The notes under the pieces: generated by a model | The model's input: only the letters and a program-made list of their open reading frames with translations | Told to the model about the DNA's origin: nothing | The model's database searches: none | Made by a program: the position numbers and the translations under genes | In this document: one piece after another, positions 56,883 through 64,000 of the stretch | How the letters are laid out: each line of letters starts with the position of its first letter | Position numbering within the stretch: the stretch's first letter is position 1 | Assembly: GCF_004011825.1 (NCBI RefSeq) | Contig: NZ_RKLO01000002.1 | Coordinates: 248,001 to 312,000, forward strand | Length of the DNA: 64,000 bases | Direction of reading: 5' to 3' | Source: Rhodococcus xishaensis | GTDB taxonomy: Bacteria; Actinomycetota; Actinomycetes; Mycobacteriales; Mycobacteriaceae

Positions 56883-57563
56883 GTGCTCGTCACCGGATTC
56901 CCGGCCGGGATGTTCCAGACCAACTGCTACATCCTTGCGCATGACGACGCAAAGGAGTGTGTCGTCGTCGATCCCGGGCAGGACGCTGTCGAGCCGCTGG
57001 CGCAGTTCCTGTCCCAGTCGGAGCTCGAACCCAAGGCAGTTCTGCTCACGCACGGTCACCTCGACCACACCTGGTCGGTGGCACCGGTGTGTGAGCGCTA
57101 CGGGATCCCGGCCTACATCCATCCTGAGGACCGCTACATGCTCACCGACCCGGGTCGTGGCATCGGTCCGACGATGGGCCAGTTCATCGCCGGAATCGAG
57201 TTTCGTGAGCCGGCCGAGGTGATCGACCTGGCCGACGGTGACGAGTTCTCCACGGCCGGTATCGATTTCGTCCTCGACCACACGCCAGGCCACACGCAGG
57301 GTTCCGTGGTGTTTCGAACCGAGATCACCACCGAGGACGGTCCGCTGCAGATCGCGCTCACCGGCGACACGCTGTTTCAGGGGTCGATCGGCCGTAGCGA
57401 CCTGCCCGGTGGCAACCACGAGCAACTGCTGCGGTCTATCGCACGGAAGCTGCTCGTGCTCGACGACGCGACCGCGATCCTGCCCGGACACGGCGGCGCG
57501 AGTTCGATCGGCCAGGAGCGTGCCGCCAATCCGTTCCTCGTTGGACTGACCACCTCCCAGTAA
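56883..57563 (+). CDS. Metallo-beta-lactamase-fold hydrolase (glyoxalase II-like)
   Basis: A 226-residue hydrolase with the metal motif THGHLDH (56-62), later H in HTPGHTQGS and D in [12 protein letters not shown], and a final PGHGG. It resembles hydroxyacylglutathione hydrolase. As these bacteria use mycothiol, a different thioester is the probable substrate. GTG start; a TAGGAG lies nine bases upstream. Counterpart of Rv2581c. Confidence 0.9.
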   Translation: MLVTGFPAGMFQTNCYILAHDDAKECVVVDPGQDAVEPLAQFLSQSELEPKAVLLTHGHLDHTWSVAPVCERYGIPAYIHPEDRYMLTDPGRGIGPTMGQFIAGIEFREPAEVIDLADGDEFSTAGIDFVLDHTPGHTQGSVVFRTEITTEDGPLQIALTGDTLFQGSIGRSDLPGGNHEQLLRSIARKLLVLDDATAILPGHGGASSIGQERAANPFLVGLTTSQ

Positions 57564-57577
57564 GGAAAACTGAGCCA

Positions 57578-58858
57578 GTGAGTAAGCCAGGCGCCAGCAC
57601 CTTCTCGGCCCCGAAAGGCGTTCCGGACTACGTCCCACCGCAGTCTGCAGAGTTCGTCGCGGTTCGCGACGGGCTCATCCGCGCTGCCGGACTGGCCGGC
57701 TACGGACACATCGAGCTACCGATCTTCGAGGACACGGGCCTGTTCGCCCGCGGTGTCGGTGAGTCGACCGACGTCGTCTCGAAGGAGATGTACACGTTCG
57801 CCGACCGCGGCGACCGCTCAGTGACGCTCCGTCCCGAGGGCACCGCTGGCGTGATGCGGGCCGTGATCGAGCACGGACTCGACCGCGGCCAGCTGCCGGT
57901 GAAGTTGAGCTACGCCGGACCTTTCTTCCGCTACGAGCGCCCCCAGGCGGGCCGATACCGCCAGCTGCAGCAGGTGGGTGTGGAGGCAATCGGTGTTGAC
58001 GACCCGGCGCTCGACGCCGAGGTGATAGCGATCGCCGATGCCGGTTTCCGCGGGCTCGGGCTCGAGGGGTTCCGTCTCGAGATCACCTCACTCGGGGACG
58101 ACACGTGCCGCCCGCAGTACCGGGAGCGGCTGCAGGAATTCTTGTTGCGGCTTGATCTCGACGAGGCAACTCGTCGTCGCGCCGAGATCAATCCGTTGCG
58201 TGTGCTCGACGACAAGCGCAAGGACATCCGGGAGATGACGGCGGACGCGCCTCTGATGCTGGACCACTTGTCCGAGAGCGCGAAGGCACACTTCGACCAG
58301 GTGCTCGCGCACCTCGATGCGCTCGGGGTCCCCTATGCGATCAACCCGCGCATGGTCCGGGGTCTGGATTACTACACCAAGACCACGTTCGAGTTCGTGC
58401 ACGACGGACTGGGCGCCCAGTCCGGTATCGGGGGAGGCGGACGGTACGACGGCCTGATGGCCCAACTAGGGGGTCAGCCACTGTCGGGTATCGGTTTCGG
58501 CCTCGGGGTGGACCGTACGGTCCTGGCGCTCGCGGCCGAAGGCAAGTCCGCGGGAACTCCCGCGCGTTGCGAGGTGTTCGGCGTGCCGCTCGGCGACGCC
58601 GCCAAGGCACGGATGGTGACGATCGCGCAAGAGTTGCGGACAGCCGGGATCCGGGTCGACATGGTCTACGGCGTTCGGGGCATCAAGGGCTCGATGAAGG
58701 CCGCCGATCGGTCGGGTGCACGCTTCGCGCTCGTGCTCGGCGACCAGGATCTCGAGGCCGGCACCATCGGCCTGAAGAACCTCGCAACCGGCGAGCAGGT
58801 CTCGGTGCCGATGGAGGACGTCGTCGAGCAGACGGGCCGACTCCTTGCCGGGGCCTGA
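57578..58858 (+). CDS. hisS: Histidine-tRNA ligase
   Basis: A 426-residue class II synthetase. Motif 2 is [17 protein letters not shown] near residue 125, the histidine-A motifs are [13 protein letters not shown] near 265 and GGGGRYDGL near 288, and motif 3 is [10 protein letters not shown] near 308. A HGTP anticodon domain ends the protein. The GTG start has AAGGA 11 bases upstream. Confidence 0.96.
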   Translation: MSKPGASTFSAPKGVPDYVPPQSAEFVAVRDGLIRAAGLAGYGHIELPIFEDTGLFARGVGESTDVVSKEMYTFADRGDRSVTLRPEGTAGVMRAVIEHGLDRGQLPVKLSYAGPFFRYERPQAGRYRQLQQVGVEAIGVDDPALDAEVIAIADAGFRGLGLEGFRLEITSLGDDTCRPQYRERLQEFLLRLDLDEATRRRAEINPLRVLDDKRKDIREMTADAPLMLDHLSESAKAHFDQVLAHLDALGVPYAINPRMVRGLDYYTKTTFEFVHDGLGAQSGIGGGGRYDGLMAQLGGQPLSGIGFGLGVDRTVLALAAEGKSAGTPARCEVFGVPLGDAAKARMVTIAQELRTAGIRVDMVYGVRGIKGSMKAADRSGARFALVLGDQDLEAGTIGLKNLATGEQVSVPMEDVVEQTGRLLAGA

Positions 58859-59501
58859 CTTGCCGGGGTCTAATGCCGGAGGCCGGGAGGAGTACTCCCT
58901 CGACCTCATCCCGGCGTCGATGATCGCGCCGCGCATGCGGCGGGTCGCGCTGGTCGCGATCCTGATCGGTGTGGTGGTGGGCGGAGCCGTCGCGGCCTTC
59001 GCTTCCGCACCGGTTGCTCTCGCGGTCGGCCTGGTGATTGCTCTGCCCACGTCGGTGTCGGCATTGCTGGCGACACGCCGTCGGATCTGGCTGGACGGAA
59101 CCGTACTCCATGCCTCCAACGGAGTGCGTCACCGTCGCGTGCACGTGGCGCGGGTGGTGTCCGTCGAGTTCGTTGTTCGATCGGCGCGAGTCAGCCAGGT
59201 AGCGATCCGCATGGGCGACGGCCGGGCCACTCAGACCGTGCCGCTGGCGCTGTACGCCGCCGGTGGGGGACGTGAGCTCGACGTGCTGGGGTTACGCAAG
59301 CTCGCCGACGCTCTCTCGGCCAGTGATCTTGTGCCGGCGGCGGCGGCTGCTTCGGTGCTGATCGAGCAGTTGCGAGCCGAGGCCAGGGGGGCGGCCCTCG
59401 AGGAACGGCCGCTGTACCGGGCGGTTGCGCTGATCCGCGATGCGGGACGTACCCCGCAGACCACGCTCACCGATCAAGAAGTGGCCTCGCTCGCCGACTG
59501 A
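58845..59501 (+). CDS. Small membrane protein with PH-like C-terminal half (hypothetical)
   Basis: Up to 218 residues. Two hydrophobic helices (about 32-55 and 57-74) are followed by [16 protein letters not shown] and a beta-rich stretch reminiscent of bacterial PH domains ([20 protein letters not shown]). I do not recognise a specific family. TTG at 58845 overlaps hisS by 14 bases; TTG 58860 and ATG 58920 are alternatives. The two TTGs lie in a direct repeat of CTTGCCGGGG. Coding character is good throughout. Confidence 0.7.
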   Translation: MPGPDLPGSNAGGREEYSLDLIPASMIAPRMRRVALVAILIGVVVGGAVAAFASAPVALAVGLVIALPTSVSALLATRRRIWLDGTVLHASNGVRHRRVHVARVVSVEFVVRSARVSQVAIRMGDGRATQTVPLALYAAGGGRELDVLGLRKLADALSASDLVPAAAAASVLIEQLRAEARGAALEERPLYRAVALIRDAGRTPQTTLTDQEVASLAD

Positions 59502-59573
59502 CACAGACTGACCGCGCGGTAACTCCCTGGTTGCGTGTTCGGTCGATCACTTCGCACTGTCGCCGCAGAGGAT

Positions 59574-59579
59574 TATCTT
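59574..59579 (+). promoter_or_regulatory. Leaderless-type -10 of the LuxR regulator gene
   Basis: TATCTT ends exactly six bases before the ATG at 59586, with no ribosome site between. It fits a leaderless transcript and supports this start. Confidence 0.45.
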
Positions 59580-59585
59580 CGAAGC

Positions 59586-62189
59586 ATGGTCGGTCTCTGG
59601 CCCGTCCTGGATCGCAGAGCCGCTTTTCGGGACGCAGAGGAACTGCTCCGCGACGGTACGTCCTGCGGGGTGGTGTTGGTTGGTTCCGCAGGAGTCGGGA
59701 AGACGACCATGGCTCGCGAACTGGTCGGCTCGCTGACCGGTGACGCACGCTGGATAGTCGGGACCGAATCGACGCAGAACATTCCCCTCGGTGCCTTTGC
59801 GCCGCACCTCGCACGCACGACGTCTCGTGACCCGGTCGTCGCACTGCGCGCGGTCCGTGATGTCCTCGCCGAGGACGGTCTCGCTCCCGACGGCGGTGTC
59901 GGCATCGTCGGGGTCGACGATGCCCACCTGCTCGATGAGTTCTCCGCGGGCCTGGTCCACCAGTTGGCAGTCGGCCGCGATGCGCGGCTGGTCGTGACGG
60001 TCCGCAGCGGAGCGGCAGTGCCGGGGGCCATCGAGGCGCTCTGGAAAGACGGCCTGCTCGCTCCGTTCGTGGTGCAGCCGTTCACGCGAGAGGAGATGGA
60101 CGAGGAGCTGGCCTCGGTGCTCGGGGCACCGGTCGAAAGGTTCAGCGCCGACGCGATCTGGGAGGAGTCGGAGGGAAATCCTCTCTTCCTGCGCCATCTC
60201 GTCGAGAGCGCCCTCGACGGTGGAACGCTTCGCAAGTCCGGTGGAGTGTGGCAGCTGCGGGGTAGACCCGGCATCTCGCCCGCGCTCGCGTCGTTGCTCG
60301 AGTCCCGTTTCGCGCGCACACCGCAGGATGCACTCGACGTCGTCGACTATCTCGCGTTCTGTGAGCCGCTCGAGCTCGAGGTACTCAGCGAACTGGTCAG
60401 TCGCCGGTCCATCGAGGAGGCCGAGCGGATGGACCTCGTGCGGGTGCGCGACGTGGGTCACTCCCACGTCGTGCGGCTCGCGCACCCGCTGTTCGGCGAG
60501 GTGATCCGTGACCGTACCGGGGTGCTCGCCTCCCAGCGCATCAAGCGACGTCTCGTCGAGGTGCTGCGGGTGTCGCCCGACCCCGGTGTCGTGACGTCGA
60601 TGCGGATCGCCGAGTTGGCGATGGAATCGGATGTCGAACCCGATTGCGAACTGTTGGTCCGGGGCGCCGAGGACGCCATCGCGATGTGCAGCCTCGAGCA
60701 GGGTGCCCGCTTGGCCGCTGCCGCGGTCCGGCTCGGTGCGGGGTTCGATGCCTCGTTCGCACTGGGGCGGGCCCTGATGTGGCAGGGGATGGGTGTCGAG
60801 GCCGAGACGGTGTTCGCCGCGGTCGACCCGGACGACCTGAGCGAGTACGACGTCGCACGGTGGTTACTGACTCGAGTGGCCAACCTCTATCTGGAGGCGG
60901 GGCGCCCCCGTGACGCCGTCGCGTTGTTCGAACGTCAACGTGGACGGATCACTGATCCGGTGCTGCGGGTGTCGGTAGTCGCTCTCGACGCCGTCCTGCA
61001 CCTGTATGACCGCCGCCTCGACGGGGCCATCGCTCTCGCGCGGGAGGTCGGGGCCGCGCCCGAGGCGCACCCGTGGGCCCGGTCGAGTGCCGTATTCGCT
61101 GGTGTCGCCGCGCTCACCGTGTCCGGACGAGGCTTCGAGGTAGGCGCGCTCGCCGCCTCAGCTTGGGAGGCGATCTCGCACGGCGACGGCCTGCTGCGCT
61201 TCCACATCGGATACTTCGAAGTGCAGGCCCTCACGCTCGTGGGACGGCTCGCCGCGGCACAGGACACCGCGGCCCGCTACCGCGACCTCGCCGCAGGGCA
61301 ACCCAACAGCGCGGCGCTGGCCGACGTGGCGTCCGGGATCGTGGAGTTGATGTCTGGCCGCCTCGACGACGCCGCCGCCCACTTGACGGAGGCGTTGGCC
61401 GTCCTGGACCGCGAGACGCGGTCGGAGTGGGTGTTGCTCGGGGCGGTCAGTCTGTGTCAGGTCCGTGCGGCGCAGGGCCGGCCCGACGACGCCGCTACGG
61501 CTCTGGCGATCGCGGAACGGCATTCAGGACCGGAACTGGCATTCTTCGATCCACTTGTCGATATCGCTCGTGCGTGGGTGGCGGGGGCCTCGGGAGAGGT
61601 GTCCGCGGCGGCACATGCGGCCCGTCGAGGTGCCGACCTGGCCGCAGCGTCCGGTCAGTTCGCGGTCGAGGCCATCGCGCTCGACGTCGCGACCACGTTC
61701 GGTGACTACTCGACCACCGACCGGCTCGCCGACCTCGCGGAACTCGTCGACGGGCCGTTCGCGAGAGTTGCGAGTGCGCGGGCGCGGGCGCTGATGAAGG
61801 CCGACGGCCCGGTCCTCGACGCACTGGCGGCCGAGTTCGAGCGGGTTGGAGCGCTCATCGCGGCCGCGGACACCTATGCCCAGGCCGCGACCGCGTACTC
61901 CCGGTCGAACGATCGCCGGGGCGAACTGACTGCGGCAGCGAGGGCGCACTGGCTCGCTTCCCGCTGCGATGGTGCCACCACTCCGGCTCTCGCGAAGGCC
62001 GCCCGCCCGCTTCCGCTGACCGATCGTGAACGCGAGATCGCTGTGCTGGTGGGTCGGGGACTGTCGAACAAGGACATTGCCCGCCGGCTGGTTCTGTCGG
62101 TGCGAACGGTCGAGGGACACATATACCGCGCGTGCGAGAAGCTCTCGCTCAGCCACCGAAGCGAACTCGCGAAACTCGTTCAGGTGTGA
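59586..62189 (+). CDS. Large ATP-binding LuxR-family regulator (LAL type)
   Basis: An 867-residue regulator. The N-terminus is a STAND/AAA-like ATPase: Walker A VGSAGVGKTTMA near 33, Walker B GIVGVDDAHLLDE near 105. A long helical repeat region (about 330-780) is TPR-like. The last 65 residues are a LuxR HTH: LTDREREIAVLVGRGLSNKD and RTVEGHIYRACEKL. LAL proteins activate operons on binding an inducer. The target is unknown; the convergent T7SS-like pair is the nearest candidate only by position. An open frame from 59535 adds 17 residues without support. Confidence 0.9.
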   Translation: MVGLWPVLDRRAAFRDAEELLRDGTSCGVVLVGSAGVGKTTMARELVGSLTGDARWIVGTESTQNIPLGAFAPHLARTTSRDPVVALRAVRDVLAEDGLAPDGGVGIVGVDDAHLLDEFSAGLVHQLAVGRDARLVVTVRSGAAVPGAIEALWKDGLLAPFVVQPFTREEMDEELASVLGAPVERFSADAIWEESEGNPLFLRHLVESALDGGTLRKSGGVWQLRGRPGISPALASLLESRFARTPQDALDVVDYLAFCEPLELEVLSELVSRRSIEEAERMDLVRVRDVGHSHVVRLAHPLFGEVIRDRTGVLASQRIKRRLVEVLRVSPDPGVVTSMRIAELAMESDVEPDCELLVRGAEDAIAMCSLEQGARLAAAAVRLGAGFDASFALGRALMWQGMGVEAETVFAAVDPDDLSEYDVARWLLTRVANLYLEAGRPRDAVALFERQRGRITDPVLRVSVVALDAVLHLYDRRLDGAIALAREVGAAPEAHPWARSSAVFAGVAALTVSGRGFEVGALAASAWEAISHGDGLLRFHIGYFEVQALTLVGRLAAAQDTAARYRDLAAGQPNSAALADVASGIVELMSGRLDDAAAHLTEALAVLDRETRSEWVLLGAVSLCQVRAAQGRPDDAATALAIAERHSGPELAFFDPLVDIARAWVAGASGEVSAAAHAARRGADLAAASGQFAVEAIALDVATTFGDYSTTDRLADLAELVDGPFARVASARARALMKADGPVLDALAAEFERVGALIAAADTYAQAATAYSRSNDRRGELTAAARAHWLASRCDGATTPALAKAARPLPLTDREREIAVLVGRGLSNKDIARRLVLSVRTVEGHIYRACEKLSLSHRSELAKLVQV

Positions 62190-62228
62190 CGTACCACCCG
62201 CAATGGGTATCGGGACTCCGAGACGCTC

Positions 62229-63482
62229 TCAGCGCAGGTCGTCGAAGTCCACGTCGTCCGGGTCGATCCCACCGATGACAGCGGGAGTCACGAGCGGCAG
62301 GTCGCCGACGACGGCGTGGTTCGGTGCGCCGTCCAGTAGGACCTTCGCGGCGCTGCGATCGACGGTGTCGTCGTAGCCGGGTCGAGCGGCCGGTGGCATC
62401 ATCCCGGAGCTGGTCGGAGCGCCCGAGACCGTGCTCGGTGTTCCGAGTCCTGCTGCGGGCGTGGCTGGCCGGCCTGGCGTCCCCGCTGCGGGCCCTCCCG
62501 CCGACAGCTGGGCTGCCGAGGCGCCACGCTCGACGGAGCCACCGGCGTTCGCGGACATGGACGGCGACAGATCTGCACCGGCAGCTGTCGTGACACCGGC
62601 CGCAACGGTCTGTGCGGGCAGGCCGGCCGGGGTCGAATCGACCGGCGTGCGGGCAGCCTCGAGTAGGGAGTTTGCAATCGCGATCGGTGAAGGGCCCGCG
62701 CCGCTCGTCAATCCTGGCGCCGGCGTCGGTGGGGCGGGCACCGGTATCGGCGTACCCAGCGTTGCCATTGCGGTCTGATGCTGGGCGAGTTCGCCCCTGG
62801 TCTTTGCCACCACGGACAGGGCGCGCTGCAAGTGATCGGCCGCGGCCGCGATGATCATCGTCTGACCGGGAGGTGTCAGGACCACCGGTCCGGCGGCGGC
62901 GACCGTCGCGATGAACGACTCGACGACGGCGACAAGTTCGGCGTTGCCACGGGACACGGTGCTCACCGCTTCTCGGGTGACCGCGGCGATCTCGTTGCCG
63001 CGTCGACTCAGTTCCTCGCCGGCAGCCTGGACCTGCTGCCCCTGCGACTGCGCGGCGGCGGCGGCCGGGCCGTCCCAGGCGCTGTCGAGGGCGCGCAACC
63101 CGGAGATGCCCATCGACAGGGCGGTGTCGATGATCGAGGACGACTGGTTCAGCAGAGCCGTCGGATCGAGACTTCCGATCGCGCCGGTGCCGAACGCACC
63201 CGCGAGGTTGGAGATCGGCTCGAGCAGCTGATCGATTCCGGGCAGCGGTGGCAGCGGTGGCAGCGTCGGAAGTGGCGGCAGCGTCGGAAGCGGTGGCAAG
63301 GCGTTGGCCGCGATGTCGGTGAACGGCGTATCCAGCACTGGCCCGAGCGGGGACGCCTCGAGCGCCTCCATCGGGGTGCTTGGGACCGGCATGTCGAGGA
63401 TCGGCCCGACCGGCGAACCCTGCAGCAAGTCCAGCACCGTCGGCTGGTCGCCCTCCGGCGAATGAGCGTCCGGCACGGTCAT
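62229..63482 (-). CDS. Pro/Ala-rich protein with WxG motif, putative type VII secretion substrate
   Basis: A 417-residue protein. Residues 62-81 are a Pro-Leu repeat (LPPLPTLPPLPTLPPLPPLP). A helical region about 105-240 has W136-D-G138 in ALDSAWDGPAAAAAQ, like the WxG turn of PPE and WXG100 proteins, and later GNAELVAVVESF and TPPGQTMIIAAAADHL. The C-terminal third is disordered, Ala/Pro/Gly-rich and ends acidic (DPDDVDFDDLR). It overlaps the upstream small gene by ATGA, as PE-PPE and Esp pairs do. I do not recognise a named family. Confidence 0.75.
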   Translation of the reverse strand: MTVPDAHSPEGDQPTVLDLLQGSPVGPILDMPVPSTPMEALEASPLGPVLDTPFTDIAANALPPLPTLPPLPTLPPLPPLPGIDQLLEPISNLAGAFGTGAIGSLDPTALLNQSSSIIDTALSMGISGLRALDSAWDGPAAAAAQSQGQQVQAAGEELSRRGNEIAAVTREAVSTVSRGNAELVAVVESFIATVAAAGPVVLTPPGQTMIIAAAADHLQRALSVVAKTRGELAQHQTAMATLGTPIPVPAPPTPAPGLTSGAGPSPIAIANSLLEAARTPVDSTPAGLPAQTVAAGVTTAAGADLSPSMSANAGGSVERGASAAQLSAGGPAAGTPGRPATPAAGLGTPSTVSGAPTSSGMMPPAARPGYDDTVDRSAAKVLLDGAPNHAVVGDLPLVTPAVIGGIDPDDVDFDDLR

Positions 63483-63808
63483 GCGTTCTCTCCCAGAGCA
63501 GTTTGTGCGGCGCCGAGCACGGTGCTGGTGTTCTGGTCCGCAGCGTCGTACGCGGCGGCGATCGCGTGCGCGACCGATCCGGTCCCGGCATACGAGTGCG
63601 CGAGTGCGGCAACCGATCCCGCATGGGTCGCCTGTGTCGTGGCGTACGTGGCGAGGAAGTCGGCGCCGATCACCCCGAACACCGGCGTCAGTGCCGCGAC
63701 GTTGGCGGCGACTTCCAACCCTTCCGTCGCTGCGATGTGAGCGGCGGCTCCCGCCGCGATGCTGCCGTACGCGCGAATCTCATCGGGCGCGGCCGAGAAT
63801 CCGTTCAA
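63479..63808 (-). CDS. EspC-like small protein with YxxxD motif, putative type VII secretion substrate
   Basis: A 109-residue Ala-rich two-helix protein resembling EspC/DUF2580 proteins of ESX loci: FSAAPDEIRAYG at the start, PVFGVIGADFLATYA near 42 at the turn, and Y87-DAA-D91 at the end of the second helix, the YxxxD/E export signal. TTG at 63808 is chosen because GGGGGG lies six bases upstream and the family start then fits; GTG 63853 is an alternative. It probably forms a dimer with the downstream WxG protein. Confidence 0.72.
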   Translation of the reverse strand: MNGFSAAPDEIRAYGSIAAGAAAHIAATEGLEVAANVAALTPVFGVIGADFLATYATTQATHAGSVAALAHSYAGTGSVAHAIAAAYDAADQNTSTVLGAAQTALGENA

Positions 63809-63885
63809 GATGACCCCCCAGGTAGTTGAATTCGGGTGACCGAATCTGAGCACACTCTAACCAATACCTGGTGGGCGCTCGCACC

Positions 63886-64000
63886 TCACGGGGAGGGCTG
63901 TGGATGACTCTCGGCCAGCCGATCGAGCAGAGCGACCGCGCTGTGGGCGATCGACTCGGTCGGGCCGGACCATCCGAGGGTACGCAAGGACGCTGCGGCG
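63886..64000 (-). CDS. 3' end of an unidentified gene (partial)
   Basis: The last 37 codons of a minus-strand gene run in from the window edge to a TGA at 63888-63886. Third codon positions are strongly GC-rich and the peptide (SLRTLGWSGPTESIAHSAVA then LLDRLAESHPQ) looks helical and real. It ends 77 bases before the small EspC-like gene and may be in the same operon. Too little is visible to name it. Confidence 0.5.
   Translation of the reverse strand, partial: AAASLRTLGWSGPTESIAHSAVALLDRLAESHPQPSP

Overview
The window is high-GC actinobacterial DNA from a mycolic-acid-producing bacterium, most likely Rhodococcus, Nocardia or a close relative. The signs are very GC-rich third codon positions, frequent GTG and TTG starts, and ATGA/GTGA stop-start overlaps. 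Genes for arabinogalactan (aftC), phosphatidylinositol mannosides (pgsA-patA-pimA), an Ag85-type mycolyltransferase, a WS/DGAT lipid synthase and a coproporphyrin-type haem pathway (hemE-hemY-hemQ) point the same way. Gene order, from memory, follows two stretches of the Mycobacterium tuberculosis chromosome: roughly Rv2689c-Rv2669 (bases 1-28,600) and Rv2614c-Rv2580c (bases 33,000-58,900). I see no insertion sequence, prophage, CRISPR array, rRNA or clear pseudogene.

Region 1 (1-28.6 kb). A 5'-truncated TRAM-type RNA methyltransferase is followed by a MarR regulator with a perfect upstream palindrome and its DHA2-type efflux pump, a two-gene DrrAB-like ABC exporter, and dxs. Accessory lipid and sugar genes come next: ohyA, a sugar MFS transporter, and the fadA-fadB beta-oxidation operon. 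After these are RNase D, a WS/DGAT gene carrying a KstR-like operator, a DUF3000 gene, hemE-hemY-hemQ, a PadR/membrane-protein pair, msrB, aftC, a lipoprotein of the alpha/beta-hydrolase fold, a RibD-like reductase, zapE and a GNAT acetyltransferase. Several genes here have a -10 hexamer about six bases before the start codon, as in leaderless transcripts.

Region 2 (28.7-33 kb). An MFS exporter is followed by a palindrome-rich intergenic stretch, then a five-gene tRNA array (Gly-Cys-Val-Gly-Val, minus strand) and a plus-strand tRNA-Val(CAC). Two sets of short tandem repeats lie close by. A SIMPL-domain lipoprotein and a small PGPGW membrane protein complete the region.

Region 3 (33-59.5 kb). 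This is conserved housekeeping DNA, almost all on the plus strand: thrS and a HIT protein, the PIM operon ending in a LemA-like/Nudix fusion, pdxS-tesB-pdxT, an Ag85-like esterase (minus), yebC, a LexA-boxed ruvCAB operon, yajC, secDF, a peptide-binding lipoprotein, apt, rel, two tandem secreted cyclophilin-like proteins (minus), a metallo-beta-lactamase-fold hydrolase, hisS, and a small membrane protein.

Region 4 (59.5-64 kb). A large LuxR-family ATPase regulator faces a translationally coupled gene pair with type VII secretion features: a YxxxD motif in the small partner and a WxG motif in the large Pro-rich partner. The 3' end of another minus-strand gene sits at the window edge.
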